From CAISOG01 sp044375625 (GTDB lineage: Bacteria; Pseudomonadota; Alphaproteobacteria; CAISOG01): a stretch of DNA of 28,226 bases. Both the position numbers and the translations under genes were made by a program. Positions 1 through 7,198 of the stretch are shown here, in pieces (the stretch's first letter is position 1; every line of letters starts with the position of its first letter). Where the stretch lies: positions 1-28,226 of the forward strand of contig JBILMH010000021.1 in NCBI GenBank assembly GCA_044375625.1, given 5' to 3'. The notes beneath the pieces are model-generated. The model ran no database searches. It saw only the letters and a list, made by a program, of their open reading frames with translations, and was not told the origin of the DNA.

Positions 1-749
1 CCCAGCGTCCGCATGTCGGTTGGGCGGGCGTAGCGCCCCTTAAACTCATCCATATGCTCCTCACGCCCTTCATGCACCACGCCGTTCAAATCGGTCAGGA
101 CAATGTTGTCGGGGCGCAACCCCATGGTGACCAGCATATCGACACAGGCCAGGGCGGCTGCCCCCGCGCCCGACGTGACCAACCGCACCTCATCAATCTT
201 TTTGTCGACCAGGCGCAGGGCGTTGACCACCGCCGCCGCCACGATAATCGCCGTGCCATGCTGATCGTCATGGAAAACGGGGATGTTCATCCGCTCCTTC
301 AGCAGTCTTTCGACCAGAAAACATTCGGGCGCCTTAATGTCTTCCAGGTTGATACCGCCAAAGGTCGGCTCCAGCGCGGCAATCACCTCAACCAACTTAT
401 GCGGATCCAGCTCATCAACCTCAATATCAAACACATCGACATTGGCGAACTTCTTGAACAAAACCGCCTTACCCTCCATCACTGGCTTAGACGCCAGCGG
501 GCCAATGTTGCCCAGCCCCAACACCGCCGTCCCATTGCTGATGACCGCCACCAAATTCCCGCGGGAGGTGTAGTCGCTGACGCTGGCGGGATTTTCGACA
601 ATCGCTTCGCAGGCGGCCGCCACCCCAGGGGAATAGGCCAGCGCCAAATCTTTTTGGTTAACCAACGGCTTGGTGGCGACAATCGCCAGTTTGCCGGGGG
701 TCGGGAATTGGTGATAATCCAAAGCCTTTTGTTGAAAGTTTTTGTCCAT
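1..749 (-). CDS. maeB: NADP-dependent malic enzyme, N-terminal part (cut by window edge)
   Basis: Oxidative decarboxylation of malate to pyruvate and CO2 with NAD(P)+ in the cytoplasm. The reverse strand gives an open frame of 249 codons from the ATG at 749-747 to the window edge, beginning MDKNFQQKALDYHQFP. Malic-enzyme signatures appear in order: LALAYSPGVAAAC near residue 35, the GTAVLGLGNIGPLASKPVM block near 75, EDIKAPECFLVE near 130, PVFHDDQHGTAI near 150, and a Rossmann-type TSGAGAAALACVDML near 185. In this class the gene often continues into a phosphotransacetylase-like domain, but that part lies outside the window. It is the last gene of a leftward series and starts 135 bp after the ilvB stop, so it may have its own promoter. 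No strong ribosome binding site is visible. The family call is firm. The choice between NADP (MaeB) and NAD (MaeA-like short form) rests on general resemblance. Confidence 0.93.
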   Translation of the reverse strand, partial: MDKNFQQKALDYHQFPTPGKLAIVATKPLVNQKDLALAYSPGVAAACEAIVENPASVSDYTSRGNLVAVISNGTAVLGLGNIGPLASKPVMEGKAVLFKKFANVDVFDIEVDELDPHKLVEVIAALEPTFGGINLEDIKAPECFLVERLLKERMNIPVFHDDQHGTAIIVAAAVVNALRLVDKKIDEVRLVTSGAGAAALACVDMLVTMGLRPDNIVLTDLNGVVHEGREEHMDEFKGRYARPTDMRTL

Positions 750-884
750 GGTGGAATGCCTAACAGTTTGAAAAAGGGGAAGAGAAAAAAGAAAATGGAA
801 AGGGAAAATGAAGAGAATTGTTGATGATCGACTGATGACAGCCTGGCAAGTCATCCATGCCGCATCACGGCAAAGCGTGCAAGC

Positions 885-2660
885 TTAAACCAACGCTGCC
901 CCCTCCTCACTGGCGGGGGCAATATCCTCCTCAGCGCTTAGAATCATTTGGTGGTGGCCAGCCCCGCTAGGAATCATGGGATAGCAATTTTCGCGCTGAT
1001 CCACGCATACATCAACCAAGACTGGTCTGGGGGTGGCCAACATCTCATCAATAACGCCATCAAGATCATCAACGCTGTGCGCACGCAGGCCAACCATGCC
1101 ATAGGCCTGTGCCAATTTGACAAAATCGGGCAGGGAATCGCTGTAGCTATGGGCGTAACGACCACCGAACATCAGCTCCTGCCACTGCCGCACCATCCCC
1201 ATCCATTGGTTGTTCAGGATGAAAATTTTAACGGGCAGCTGGTACTGCATGGCGGTGGCCAGCTCCTGAATGTTCATTTGGATGGAGGCCTCACCAGCGA
1301 TATCGATAACCAGCGCATCGGGAAAAGCCATTTGCACCCCAATCGCTGCGGGGAATCCATAGCCCATCGTCCCCAATCCACCGCTGGTCATCCACCGATT
1401 GGGCAGATCGAATTTGAAATGCTGAGCCGCCCACATCTGATGCTGCCCCACCTCCGTCGTGATATAGGTGTCGCGGCCACTGGCACGGGTTTTTTCATAC
1501 AGCCGTTGAATGGCGTATTGCGGCTTAATGACGGGATCGTTGCGTTTAAAGCTCAAAGAATCTTTGGCGCGCCAGGCCGCAATCTGATCCCACCAGGGTT
1601 GCAACGCCTGACGGTTGCTCTGATAGCCCTTAGCCTGCCACAGCCCCAGGATTTGCCGCAACACCTCCTGCACATCGCCAACAATGCCAATATCCACCGC
1701 CACATTTTTGTTGATGGAGGAGGGGTCGATGTCGATATGAATTTTTTTCGATCGTGGCGAAAACTCACTCAGTTTGCCCGTCACCCGATCGTCAAAACGC
1801 GCCCCCACGTTGATCAGCAGGTCGCATTCATGCATCGCCAAATTGGCCTCATAGGTACCATGCATCCCCAACATGCCCAAAAATTGCGGGTCATTGGCAG
1901 GAAATGCCCCCAACCCCATCAGGGTCAGGGTGCAGGGAAAGCCAGTCAGCCGCACCAGCTCCGTCATCAGCCGACTTGCCTCAGTCCCCGAATTGATAAT
2001 GCCGCCGCCGCCATAGAACACAGGCCGCTTGGCCGCGTGAATCAGCTCCACCGCTTCATGAATGCTGGCAACATCGCCCTTGGTTTTGGGACGATAGCTG
2101 GGATGGGCAAACTGGCTGGCGGGCTTATAGGCGGTGGTGGCCAGCTGAATATCCTTAGGCAGATCGATAACCACGGGGCCTGGCCGCCCGCTTTTGGCGA
2201 CATAGATCGCTTCGTGCATGATACGCGGCAAATCCTCAATCCGTTTTACCAGGTAATTGTGTTTGGTGCAGGCGCGGGTGATGCCCACCGTATCCGCCTC
2301 CTGAAACGCATCGCTGCCAATCAAATGGGTTGGCACCTGGCCGGTCAGGCACAGAATCGGAATGCTATCCATCAGCGCATCGGTCAGCCCCGTCACCGCG
2401 TTGGTCGCCCCCGGGCCCGAGGTGACCAGCAGCACCCCGACCTTATTGCTGGCGCGGGCATACCCCTCCGCCGCGTGCGCCGCCGCCTGTTCATGCCGCA
2501 CCAGGATATGTTGCACGGCGTCCTGGCGAAAAATTTCGTCATACAGGGGCAACACCGCACCGCCAGGATAGCCAAAGATGGTATCCACCCCATGCTCCGC
2601 CAAGGCGCGCAAAACAATCTGGGCGCCCGTCAGTTGGTTGGTGGTGGCTTGGTCAGTCAT
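885..2660 (-). CDS. ilvB: acetolactate synthase, large (catalytic) subunit
   Basis: ThDP-dependent condensation of two pyruvates to acetolactate, the first step to valine and leucine; also makes acetohydroxybutyrate for isoleucine. 591 aa, a normal length. The N-terminal ThDP-activating glutamate is E57 in ILVRHEQAAAHAAEGYARA. The FAD/central domain follows, and the C-terminal pyrimidine/diphosphate part holds the ALVIDIAGEASIQMNIQELA stretch and ILNNQWMGMVRQWQ. The metal-binding motif reads G-E-A (E457) where the family has G-D-x, while N483/N484 are kept. The start at 2660 has only a weak upstream purine signal. It lies 42 bp after panC, which suggests cotranscription with panB-panC: its pathway supplies ketoisovalerate to PanB. 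The regulatory subunit gene is not adjacent but at 24210-24725. The family call is certain; which ALS isozyme it is cannot be told from the window. Confidence 0.96.
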   Translation of the reverse strand: MTDQATTNQLTGAQIVLRALAEHGVDTIFGYPGGAVLPLYDEIFRQDAVQHILVRHEQAAAHAAEGYARASNKVGVLLVTSGPGATNAVTGLTDALMDSIPILCLTGQVPTHLIGSDAFQEADTVGITRACTKHNYLVKRIEDLPRIMHEAIYVAKSGRPGPVVIDLPKDIQLATTAYKPASQFAHPSYRPKTKGDVASIHEAVELIHAAKRPVFYGGGGIINSGTEASRLMTELVRLTGFPCTLTLMGLGAFPANDPQFLGMLGMHGTYEANLAMHECDLLINVGARFDDRVTGKLSEFSPRSKKIHIDIDPSSINKNVAVDIGIVGDVQEVLRQILGLWQAKGYQSNRQALQPWWDQIAAWRAKDSLSFKRNDPVIKPQYAIQRLYEKTRASGRDTYITTEVGQHQMWAAQHFKFDLPNRWMTSGGLGTMGYGFPAAIGVQMAFPDALVIDIAGEASIQMNIQELATAMQYQLPVKIFILNNQWMGMVRQWQELMFGGRYAHSYSDSLPDFVKLAQAYGMVGLRAHSVDDLDGVIDEMLATPRPVLVDVCVDQRENCYPMIPSGAGHHQMILSAEEDIAPASEEGAALV

Positions 2661-2702
2661 TGGTATGTTTTAACAGCCCACCCGCCTCGAAACAAGACCG
2701 CG

Positions 2703-3566
2703 TTACAGCGATAACGGCAAATTGTCGATTAAGCGGGTTTGCTGGGGCGGTGTGCCCAAACGGGCGGCGGTCAACAGACGATACTGGCCGCTGGCCAGCA
2801 TTTCTGTTGGGGCAACGGCGGCCAAGCTGTTGGCATCGCGCAGTTCCAGGTAATCGACACTGGCATAACCCGCCGCCAACAACCGCTCCACCCCCTGTTG
2901 ACAGGCGATGGCGGGCAGGATGCCAGCCTGCAACTGTGCCGCCACCCATTGCAGGGTTTGGGGAATTGCCACCGCCTGTTGACGTTGAGCGGGGGACAGG
3001 TACAGGTTGCGCGACGATTGCGCCAGCCCGTCGGCCTCCCGCACGGTGGGCACCCCCACCACCCGCAGCGGCAGGTTGAAATCCTTCACCATTTGCCGCA
3101 CCACATGCAGCTGTTGATAGTCTTTTTCGCCGAAATAGGCTGCCGTCGGTTGGGTCAGGGTGAACAGCTTTAGCACCACGGTCGCCACCGCATCGAAATG
3201 GCCAGGGCGAAAGGCGCCGCACAGCTGATTGGCAATCGCCCCCACCACCACGCTGGTTTGATAGTCGGGCGGGTACATCGCCGTCACGCTGGGCAGGAAA
3301 ACCGCATCCACCCCCTCTTTTTCCAACAAGGCCAAATCCTGCGCCTCTGGGCGGGGATAGCGATCATAGTCCTCATGCGGGCCAAATTGGCGGGGGTTGA
3401 CGAAAATGCTAACGGCCACCTGTTGATGGGTGCGGCGGGCTGGCCGAACCAAGTTCAAATGCCCCTCATGCAACGCCCCCATGGTGGGAACCAGCCCCAA
3501 ATCCTCGCCCGCCTGTAGGCGCCATGCCTTTAGGGATTCTATATCGCGTAACAGCGCCATCGCCAT
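2703..3566 (-). CDS. panC: pantothenate synthetase (pantoate-beta-alanine ligase)
   Basis: ATP-dependent joining of pantoate and beta-alanine, the last step of vitamin B5 synthesis. 287 aa, the usual length. Visible motifs: VPTMGALHEGHLNLV (HIGH-like, residues about 26-40), FVNPRQFGPHEDYDRYPR (about 55-72), CGAFRPGHFDAVATVV (about 116-131), AYFGEKDYQQ (about 145) and READGLAQSSRNLYLS (about 182-197). Together these form the complete adenylation site. The ATG at 3566 is preceded by AGAGG inside the end of panB; a second in-frame ATG at 3560 is possible. The panB stop and this start are separated by only 2 bp, so the two genes are almost surely translated from one mRNA. Confidence 0.96.
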   Translation of the reverse strand: MAMALLRDIESLKAWRLQAGEDLGLVPTMGALHEGHLNLVRPARRTHQQVAVSIFVNPRQFGPHEDYDRYPRPEAQDLALLEKEGVDAVFLPSVTAMYPPDYQTSVVVGAIANQLCGAFRPGHFDAVATVVLKLFTLTQPTAAYFGEKDYQQLHVVRQMVKDFNLPLRVVGVPTVREADGLAQSSRNLYLSPAQRQQAVAIPQTLQWVAAQLQAGILPAIACQQGVERLLAAGYASVDYLELRDANSLAAVAPTEMLASGQYRLLTAARLGTPPQQTRLIDNLPLSL

Positions 3567-3568
3567 GA

Positions 3569-4510
3569 TTAGCCTCTTTTGGGTCGCAATTGGCTGACCT
3601 TAGAGCCAATTTTAGCACCGCTGCCGCCATTATCCTGGCCATCATTCTGAGTGATCTGGCCATAGATTGCTGGCGGATTGCTGCTTTTGCTGTCTGGCGA
3701 CTCCTCTAAGCCATAGACTTGTTCCGCGCTGGGGAAGGTGCGCTGGCGCACATCATCGGCAAAAGCCTGCAGAGCTTGAGCGGCCAAGCTGTTCAGATCG
3801 GCATAGCGTTTGACGAAGCGGGGGGCGCGACCACCCTGCCAGCCCAACAAATCCTCACTGACCAAAATCTGCCCATCACAAGCCACGCTGGCACCAATGC
3901 CGATGGTGGGAATCGGCACCGCCTGGGTAATGGCGCGCGCCACCCCCTCCGCCACCGCCTCAACCACCAAGCCGAACGCGCCCGCCGCCGCCAACGCCTT
4001 AGCATCGGCCAGCAGTTGTGCCGCCGCCGTGGCGTCCCGCCCCTGATAGCGATAGCCGCCGATGCTGTTCACCGATTGCGGCTGAAGACCAATATGACCC
4101 AGAACGGGGATACCACGCGCGGTCAGAAACGCCACCGTCTCCGCCATCACCTGCCCCCCCTCCAACTTAACCGCCGCCGCCCCGGTTTCCTTCAGCACCC
4201 GCGCCGCGCTGTCAAAGGCCTGCGCTGGGCTGGCCTGATAACTGCCAAAGGGCAAATCGACCACCACCAGAGCCTTGCGACAGGCGGCAGCCACGCTGCG
4301 CCCATGGGCGATCATGATATCGAGGGTTACAGGCAGGGTGCTAGGCTGGCCATAGGCCACCATCGCCAACGAATCGCCCACCAAAACCAGATCGGCCACT
4401 TGATCCACCAGCCGCGCCATGATCTGGTCATAGGCGGTCAGGCAGACCAACGGCTGCGCCCGCCCCTTAGAGGCCAGAATATCCGCAACACTATAGGGTT
4501 TATCCACCAA
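3569..4510 (-). CDS. panB: 3-methyl-2-oxobutanoate hydroxymethyltransferase, with C-terminal tail
   Basis: Transfers a hydroxymethyl group from methylene-THF to 2-ketoisovalerate, giving ketopantoate. Family motifs: LTAYDQIMARLVDQ, LVLVGDSLAMVAYG (metal-binding Asp), VVVDLPFGSYQ (second Asp), AVKLEGG (Glu), GHIGLQPQSVN, LVVEAV (catalytic Glu) and IPTIGIGAS. The only starts are TTG at 4510 or GTG at 4507; an in-frame TAG lies six codons upstream, so there is no ATG. The conserved enzyme ends near residue 267 (AEQVYGLEE). About 45 more residues follow, polar and rich in Ser, Asn, Gln and Gly, ending RPKRG, which I do not recognise as part of the family. First gene of panB-panC(-ilvB), 39 bp downstream of the channel gene. 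Confidence 0.95.
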   Translation of the reverse strand: MVDKPYSVADILASKGRAQPLVCLTAYDQIMARLVDQVADLVLVGDSLAMVAYGQPSTLPVTLDIMIAHGRSVAAACRKALVVVDLPFGSYQASPAQAFDSAARVLKETGAAAVKLEGGQVMAETVAFLTARGIPVLGHIGLQPQSVNSIGGYRYQGRDATAAAQLLADAKALAAAGAFGLVVEAVAEGVARAITQAVPIPTIGIGASVACDGQILVSEDLLGWQGGRAPRFVKRYADLNSLAAQALQAFADDVRQRTFPSAEQVYGLEESPDSKSSNPPAIYGQITQNDGQDNGGSGAKIGSKVSQLRPKRG

Positions 4511-4549
4511 AGCCGCCGCCTGTTCCTAAGAATTTCTGCTAACAAACGC

Positions 4550-5050
4550 TTATTTGTTTTTGCGCACTTCCGCAAGCGAGACGGAGGCTTTTTGCCAGTG
4601 ACGCTGACTGCTGTGCTGGGGATCCTGCCGCCAATAACGCTCCATAAACAAGAAGATTAGGGAGACGGAGCAGCCAATCAAAATCAACCCTGTCACCCCC
4701 TGGATCGAGGCCATGATGCGGATATAACCCTTGGGGATGATATCGCCATAGCCCAGCGACACATAGGTGACGGTTGAGAAATAATAATAGTCGAGGAAAA
4801 CATTCACCTCACCCATCAGCGCGCCCAATTTGAATTGCAAAATCGCCAGCATATAGGCGCCCGCAAAAATGGTAATGTGAACAAAATGCGCCAAAATGTT
4901 TATCAAAACCAACACCATAATCCGCGCCTGGGTTGGCATAAAGGTCAGTTTATCCGACAATTTCCAGGCATAGAACATCGTTTCATACTGCAAAAACAGG
5001 GTCAGCAGCACCACCATCATCGACAGCATAATGGCCAGGGTCAGTTCCAC
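4550..5050 (-). CDS. small ion channel protein (K+ channel pore domain, Ion_trans_2 type)
   Basis: 166-aa inner-membrane protein. Three hydrophobic segments are visible: residues about 3-25, 42-71 and 112-135. Before the last there is a pore loop, FSTVTYVSLGYGDIIPKG (filter SLGYGD at 98-103), close to the potassium filter TVGYGD but with Ser-Leu for Thr-Val. The C-terminus (about 137-166) is short, polar and cytoplasmic, with no RCK/TrkA_N domain. The GTG start at 5050 has AAGGA six bases upstream, which decides the start. It lies upstream of panB on the same strand with a 39-bp gap, but has no functional link to pantothenate. The ion-channel fold is well supported. Potassium selectivity is inferred from the filter only; the physiological role is unknown. 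Confidence 0.82.
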   Translation of the reverse strand: MELTLAIMLSMMVVLLTLFLQYETMFYAWKLSDKLTFMPTQARIMVLVLINILAHFVHITIFAGAYMLAILQFKLGALMGEVNVFLDYYYFSTVTYVSLGYGDIIPKGYIRIMASIQGVTGLILIGCSVSLIFLFMERYWRQDPQHSSQRHWQKASVSLAEVRKNK

Positions 5051-5244
5051 ACTCGATCCTTTATTGTGGGGCTTGCCGCAATCTTACCACCAAAAATAGA
5101 TAGTTGCGGGCGGTGATAGCCCCACCTTAAGGCCATAACCCCCATTCCTACAAGGGGTTGTCACGTCTTTACCGACCTTTTACCAATTCACGCCATACTG
5201 ACACCATGGTTCGAATGATTTCGTGCCCCCAACAACTAGGTAGT

Positions 5245-5264
5245 CGTGATAGGTAACAATCACG
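5245..5264. promoter_or_regulatory. inverted repeat upstream of orphan gene (operator or hairpin)
   Basis: CGTGAT-N8-ATCACG is a perfect 6-bp inverted repeat ending 24 bp before the ATG at 5289. The spacing fits a repressor site or a 5'-UTR hairpin. No second copy was noticed in the window. The rest of the 238-bp divergent gap (5051-5288) holds only a weak promoter-like TTGTCA at 5158-5163. Confidence 0.35.
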
Positions 5265-5288
5265 GTGGTACTGGACAGGTAAATAGCC

Positions 5289-5957
5289 ATGGTGCAAATC
5301 ATGTTAAGTGACAGCAGAATCAGCAATCGCTGGTTCGAAGAACGCAATCCCTGGCATTTCTTTGATAGCAAGCAATTGCTGATGCAGGCGCGAATTTTTT
5401 GCGAGGCGGATGAAGGGGGATTGCCCTATGAACGCCTTGGTGCCCGCGCCCTGTTTGACGAGATTCAGGGTCGCTTGCAGGAAGCTGGACATACAGGGGT
5501 TTTTCAATGGCGCAGCCTGGCACCCAAAGCGGTCTTTCGCATGGCGGAAATCGCCGCCCAGCTGCTGGAAAAGCTGAAATTCGACCCTTATGCCTATATC
5601 AAGAGCCCTAAGGAAAGCAGCCAAAAACGAACCACTTTGTATTTCGTTGATGAAAACCCCTGGTGCAGCCTGCCGATTGACAGCTTATCAACCGCTATTT
5701 TCTTTTATCGCTATCAGTTTACCCAAAGCAACATGCTGGAAATGTTGACCATGTCTGCCCTGTTGGATGAGGTGGCCGCCCGTTGCGAGGAAGCGGAGCA
5801 AGCGCCGCATTGGTTTAAGGATTGGCGGGAACAGCCGTTGAACGATGCCCTGAATGAGGCCACCAAGCTGTGTCAGGAATTGGCGGAAAGCCCAAGCCTT
5901 ATCCCCCTGGCTGGATTTGGTCAGCAGGCGGCCAACAACAGCGTCTGGCTACAGTAA
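5289..5957 (+). CDS. hypothetical protein, family not recognised
   Basis: 222 aa with normal codon use for the window, an upstream AGG and a clean stop at 5955-5957, so it is probably a real gene. An alternative in-frame ATG lies at 5301. There is no signal peptide, no membrane segment and no metal or nucleotide motif that I recognise. It looks soluble and mixed alpha/beta, with Trp-rich patches (NRWFEERNPWHFF near residue 13, FQWRSL near 72, WFKDWREQP near 178) and a helical C-terminal third. It stands alone, divergent from the channel gene and convergent with the phage-like island, so the neighbours give no functional clue. It could be a lineage-specific protein. Confidence 0.6.
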   Translation: MVQIMLSDSRISNRWFEERNPWHFFDSKQLLMQARIFCEADEGGLPYERLGARALFDEIQGRLQEAGHTGVFQWRSLAPKAVFRMAEIAAQLLEKLKFDPYAYIKSPKESSQKRTTLYFVDENPWCSLPIDSLSTAIFFYRYQFTQSNMLEMLTMSALLDEVAARCEEAEQAPHWFKDWREQPLNDALNEATKLCQELAESPSLIPLAGFGQQAANNSVWLQ

Positions 5958-5965
5958 CCCTTTGA

Positions 5966-6018
5966 TGGCCTTGCAGGGCGGCGCAACGCCACCCCTAACG
6001 CTAAATCCCTAAAGGCCA
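5966..6018. terminator. nested hairpins between convergent genes (possible bidirectional terminator)
   Basis: Between the stops at 5957 (+) and 6024 (-), an inner hairpin GGGCGGCG-caa-CGCCACCC (5976-5994, one mismatch) sits inside an outer TGGCCTT/AAGGCCA pair (5966-5972 and 6012-6018). Placement suits a shared terminator, but there is no clear T-run. Confidence 0.35.
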
Positions 6019-6023
6019 GCACG

Positions 6024-6443
6024 TCAGCGCCCCTGTTTGTTGAGCTGGTGGGCGATATGCTGATAGGCTGCCTGCACCAATTTGCGCAGCGTCACATGCG
6101 ACCGCCCATCCATTTCGGCCAACCCCCGCCATGGCAGGCGGCAGGCGCGCGCCCATACCAATTTGCGATCCCCCTCGGTTAGCCAAAAAAGCCATTCCAA
6201 GGCCTGATCCATCGCCTGAATATCCTGGGGATGGGGGGGGATGGGTCGCGACTGGCTGGCATTCCAGCCATAGGCCTCTCGCGTGCTGTGAATCACCTCT
6301 GGCCAGCTGGTCAGCTTGGTGCGGGGCAGGGCTCCGGGCAGGCGACGCAAAACGGCCGCCGCTGAGGCCAACCGCTGCTCCACGGTGGTGCTGTGCCAGT
6401 AGGTAGCCATTTCTGTGGCCATTTTTGAAGTGGGGGTGGTCAT
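6024..6443 (-). CDS. DUF6362-like phage protein (helix-turn-helix-like)
   Basis: 139 aa. The pattern TTVEQRLASAAAVLRRLP, then SWPEVIHSTREAYGW, then AMDQALEWLFWL, ending in a basic helical segment, matches what I remember of DUF6362 proteins. These are carried by alphaproteobacterial prophages and end in an HTH-like region; exact function is unknown. The ATG at 6443 has AAGGA seven bases upstream and directly follows an in-frame TAA (TAAGCGATG). The first 28 codons and this ribosome binding site lie in a perfect 96-bp tandem duplication, so an identical second start exists at 6539; that one runs into the TAA after 30 codons. It lies downstream of the Cro-like gene and is probably in the same leftward transcript. 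Confidence 0.68.
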   Translation of the reverse strand: MTTPTSKMATEMATYWHSTTVEQRLASAAAVLRRLPGALPRTKLTSWPEVIHSTREAYGWNASQSRPIPPHPQDIQAMDQALEWLFWLTEGDRKLVWARACRLPWRGLAEMDGRSHVTLRKLVQAAYQHIAHQLNKQGR

Positions 6444-6551
6444 CGCTTAGTCCTTCGCTGAGGCCAACCGCTGCTCCACGGTGGTGCTGTGCCAGTAGGT
6501 AGCCATTTCTGTGGCCATTTTTGAAGTGGGGGTGGTCATCGCTTAGTCCTT
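6360..6551. repeat. perfect 96-bp tandem duplication
   Basis: Bases 6360-6455 are repeated exactly at 6456-6551. The flanking bases differ (6359 C versus 6455 T; 6456 C versus 6552 G), which fixes the unit at 96 bp. The unit holds the ribosome binding site and first 28 codons of the DUF6362-like gene. Being identical, the copies look recent. A 96-bp period is a whole number of codons, but the unit also contains an in-frame TAA just before the ATG, so the outer copy makes only a mini-ORF. Confidence 0.97.
6447..6539 (-). pseudogene. 30-codon duplicate of the DUF6362 gene start
   Basis: The outer copy of the 96-bp duplication starts at the ATG at 6539 with its own AAGGA. It repeats the first 28 residues of the DUF6362-like protein, adds Lys-Asp, and stops at TAA (6449-6447), four bases before the ATG of the full gene. 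The Lys-Asp-stop codons also form the ribosome binding site of the full gene. It could act as an upstream reading frame whose termination feeds reinitiation at 6443, or be a non-functional by-product. Confidence 0.5.
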
Positions 6552-6607
6552 GGAGGCTGGAGGAGAATTGGGCTGGCGGAGCAGGGCTATCGGGGGTTGG
6601 CTTAAAA

Positions 6608-7111
6608 TCAGAGCTGGCCGATGGCCTGCTGAAGGGATTCTTGCGGCCGACCATCGGGGCCCAGAGGGTTGGCCAGCGGATAGGGCAGCGGGCATTGCCC
6701 CATTGCCACCCGCACCTGGTTGGCGGCGGCTATCAGTGTTGGCAGCGAAACGGGACGCCCCGCCAGCCAAAAGCCCTTTGACGCTTGATAATCGGCGCGA
6801 TCCCCCAGATCCTGCATGGCGGTTTGTACCACCGGCGACAAATCGGGATAGGTTTTTTTCTTACCCCGCTTTTTGGGGACAGCCCCCGTGCTGTCGGCTT
6901 TTTTCGCTGGCCTTTCTGGCCGAACAACGGGAAAATCCTCAACCGTCACCATGCCATCGGTCAGCTGGTGGATACGCGCCAGCATCGCGGCGTTGGGACG
7001 ACGTAAGCCGGTGGCATAGCGATACAGGGTCATACGGCTGCCGATCCCAAGGCGCGCGGCAAAATCGCTAACGCTGAGATCGTGAAGGGTAAGGTAGCAA
7101 GACAGTTTCAT
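6608..7111 (-). CDS. Cro/XRE-like phage-type DNA-binding protein
   Basis: 167 aa from the ATG at 7111. The N-terminus (MKLSCYLTLHDLSVSDF, then AARLGIGSRMTLYRYATGLR and PNAAMLARIHQLTDG, residues 1-53) is a Cro/YdaS-like helix-turn-helix opening typical of alphaproteobacterial phage regulators. A Lys/Arg-rich linker follows (about 65-90: RPERPAKKAD, KKRGKKK), then a C-terminal domain I do not recognise (about 92-167). The frame is open upstream to 7228, but that would overlap the divergent repressor gene and its operators, and the HTH begins right at 7111. It is transcribed away from the S24 repressor across an 87-bp gap with two operator-like sites, as cro is from cI. No clear Shine-Dalgarno sequence precedes it. 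Confidence 0.75.
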   Translation of the reverse strand: MKLSCYLTLHDLSVSDFAARLGIGSRMTLYRYATGLRRPNAAMLARIHQLTDGMVTVEDFPVVRPERPAKKADSTGAVPKKRGKKKTYPDLSPVVQTAMQDLGDRADYQASKGFWLAGRPVSLPTLIAAANQVRVAMGQCPLPYPLANPLGPDGRPQESLQQAIGQL

Positions 7112-7121
7112 GCCCACAGCT

Positions 7122-7138
7122 GTATCCAATTTGGATAC
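7122..7138. promoter_or_regulatory. operator O1: perfect 17-bp palindrome
   Basis: GTATCCAA-T-TTGGATAC, perfect 8-1-8 symmetry, 11 bp before the Cro-like ATG. It would cover the leftward promoter region (possible -35 TTGCCA, complement of 7142-7147). The related site lies 31 bp away centre to centre, about three helical turns. Confidence 0.8.
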
Positions 7139-7152
7139 GATTGGCAAGATCC

Positions 7153-7169
7153 GTATCCATTTTGTTGAC
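7153..7169. promoter_or_regulatory. operator O2: imperfect copy of O1
   Basis: Matches O1 at 13 of 17 positions; the left half GTATCCA is exact, the right half degenerate. Its last bases overlap the possible -35 box of the rightward repressor promoter (TTGACT, 7165-7170), so protein bound here would be expected to affect repressor transcription. Confidence 0.6.
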
Positions 7170-7192
7170 TTTTGGTTGAAAGCTGCTAGGCT
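7165..7192 (+). promoter_or_regulatory. possible promoter of the S24 repressor gene (leaderless layout)
   Basis: TTGACT (7165-7170), a 16-bp spacer, then TAGGCT (7187-7192), followed six bases later by the ATG at 7199. A start seven bases after the -10 box would fall on the ATG, giving a leaderless mRNA like lambda cI from PRM. AAGAGG touches the ATG and is too close to act as a normal ribosome binding site. Confidence 0.45.
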
Positions 7193-7198
7193 AAGAGG

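Noticed and set aside
948..2714. 588-codon open frame on the plus strand
   Set aside because: It lies antisense to the certain ilvB gene in codon register, has a His/Gln/Arg/Pro-rich nonsense composition and no family resemblance. It is a by-product of biased codon use. The same applies to the plus-strand frames at 54-824 and 3719-4660 and the minus-strand frame at 14538-15272.
5195..5260. tRNA-like GGTTCGAA stretch in the gap before 5289
   Set aside because: No acceptor, D or anticodon stems could be paired around it on either strand.
6001..6654. 217-codon minus-strand frame with an internal repeated block
   Set aside because: The repeat is only the 96-bp DNA duplication read in another frame; composition is Pro/Ser/Arg-rich. 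The DUF6362 frame has the ribosome binding site and family match.
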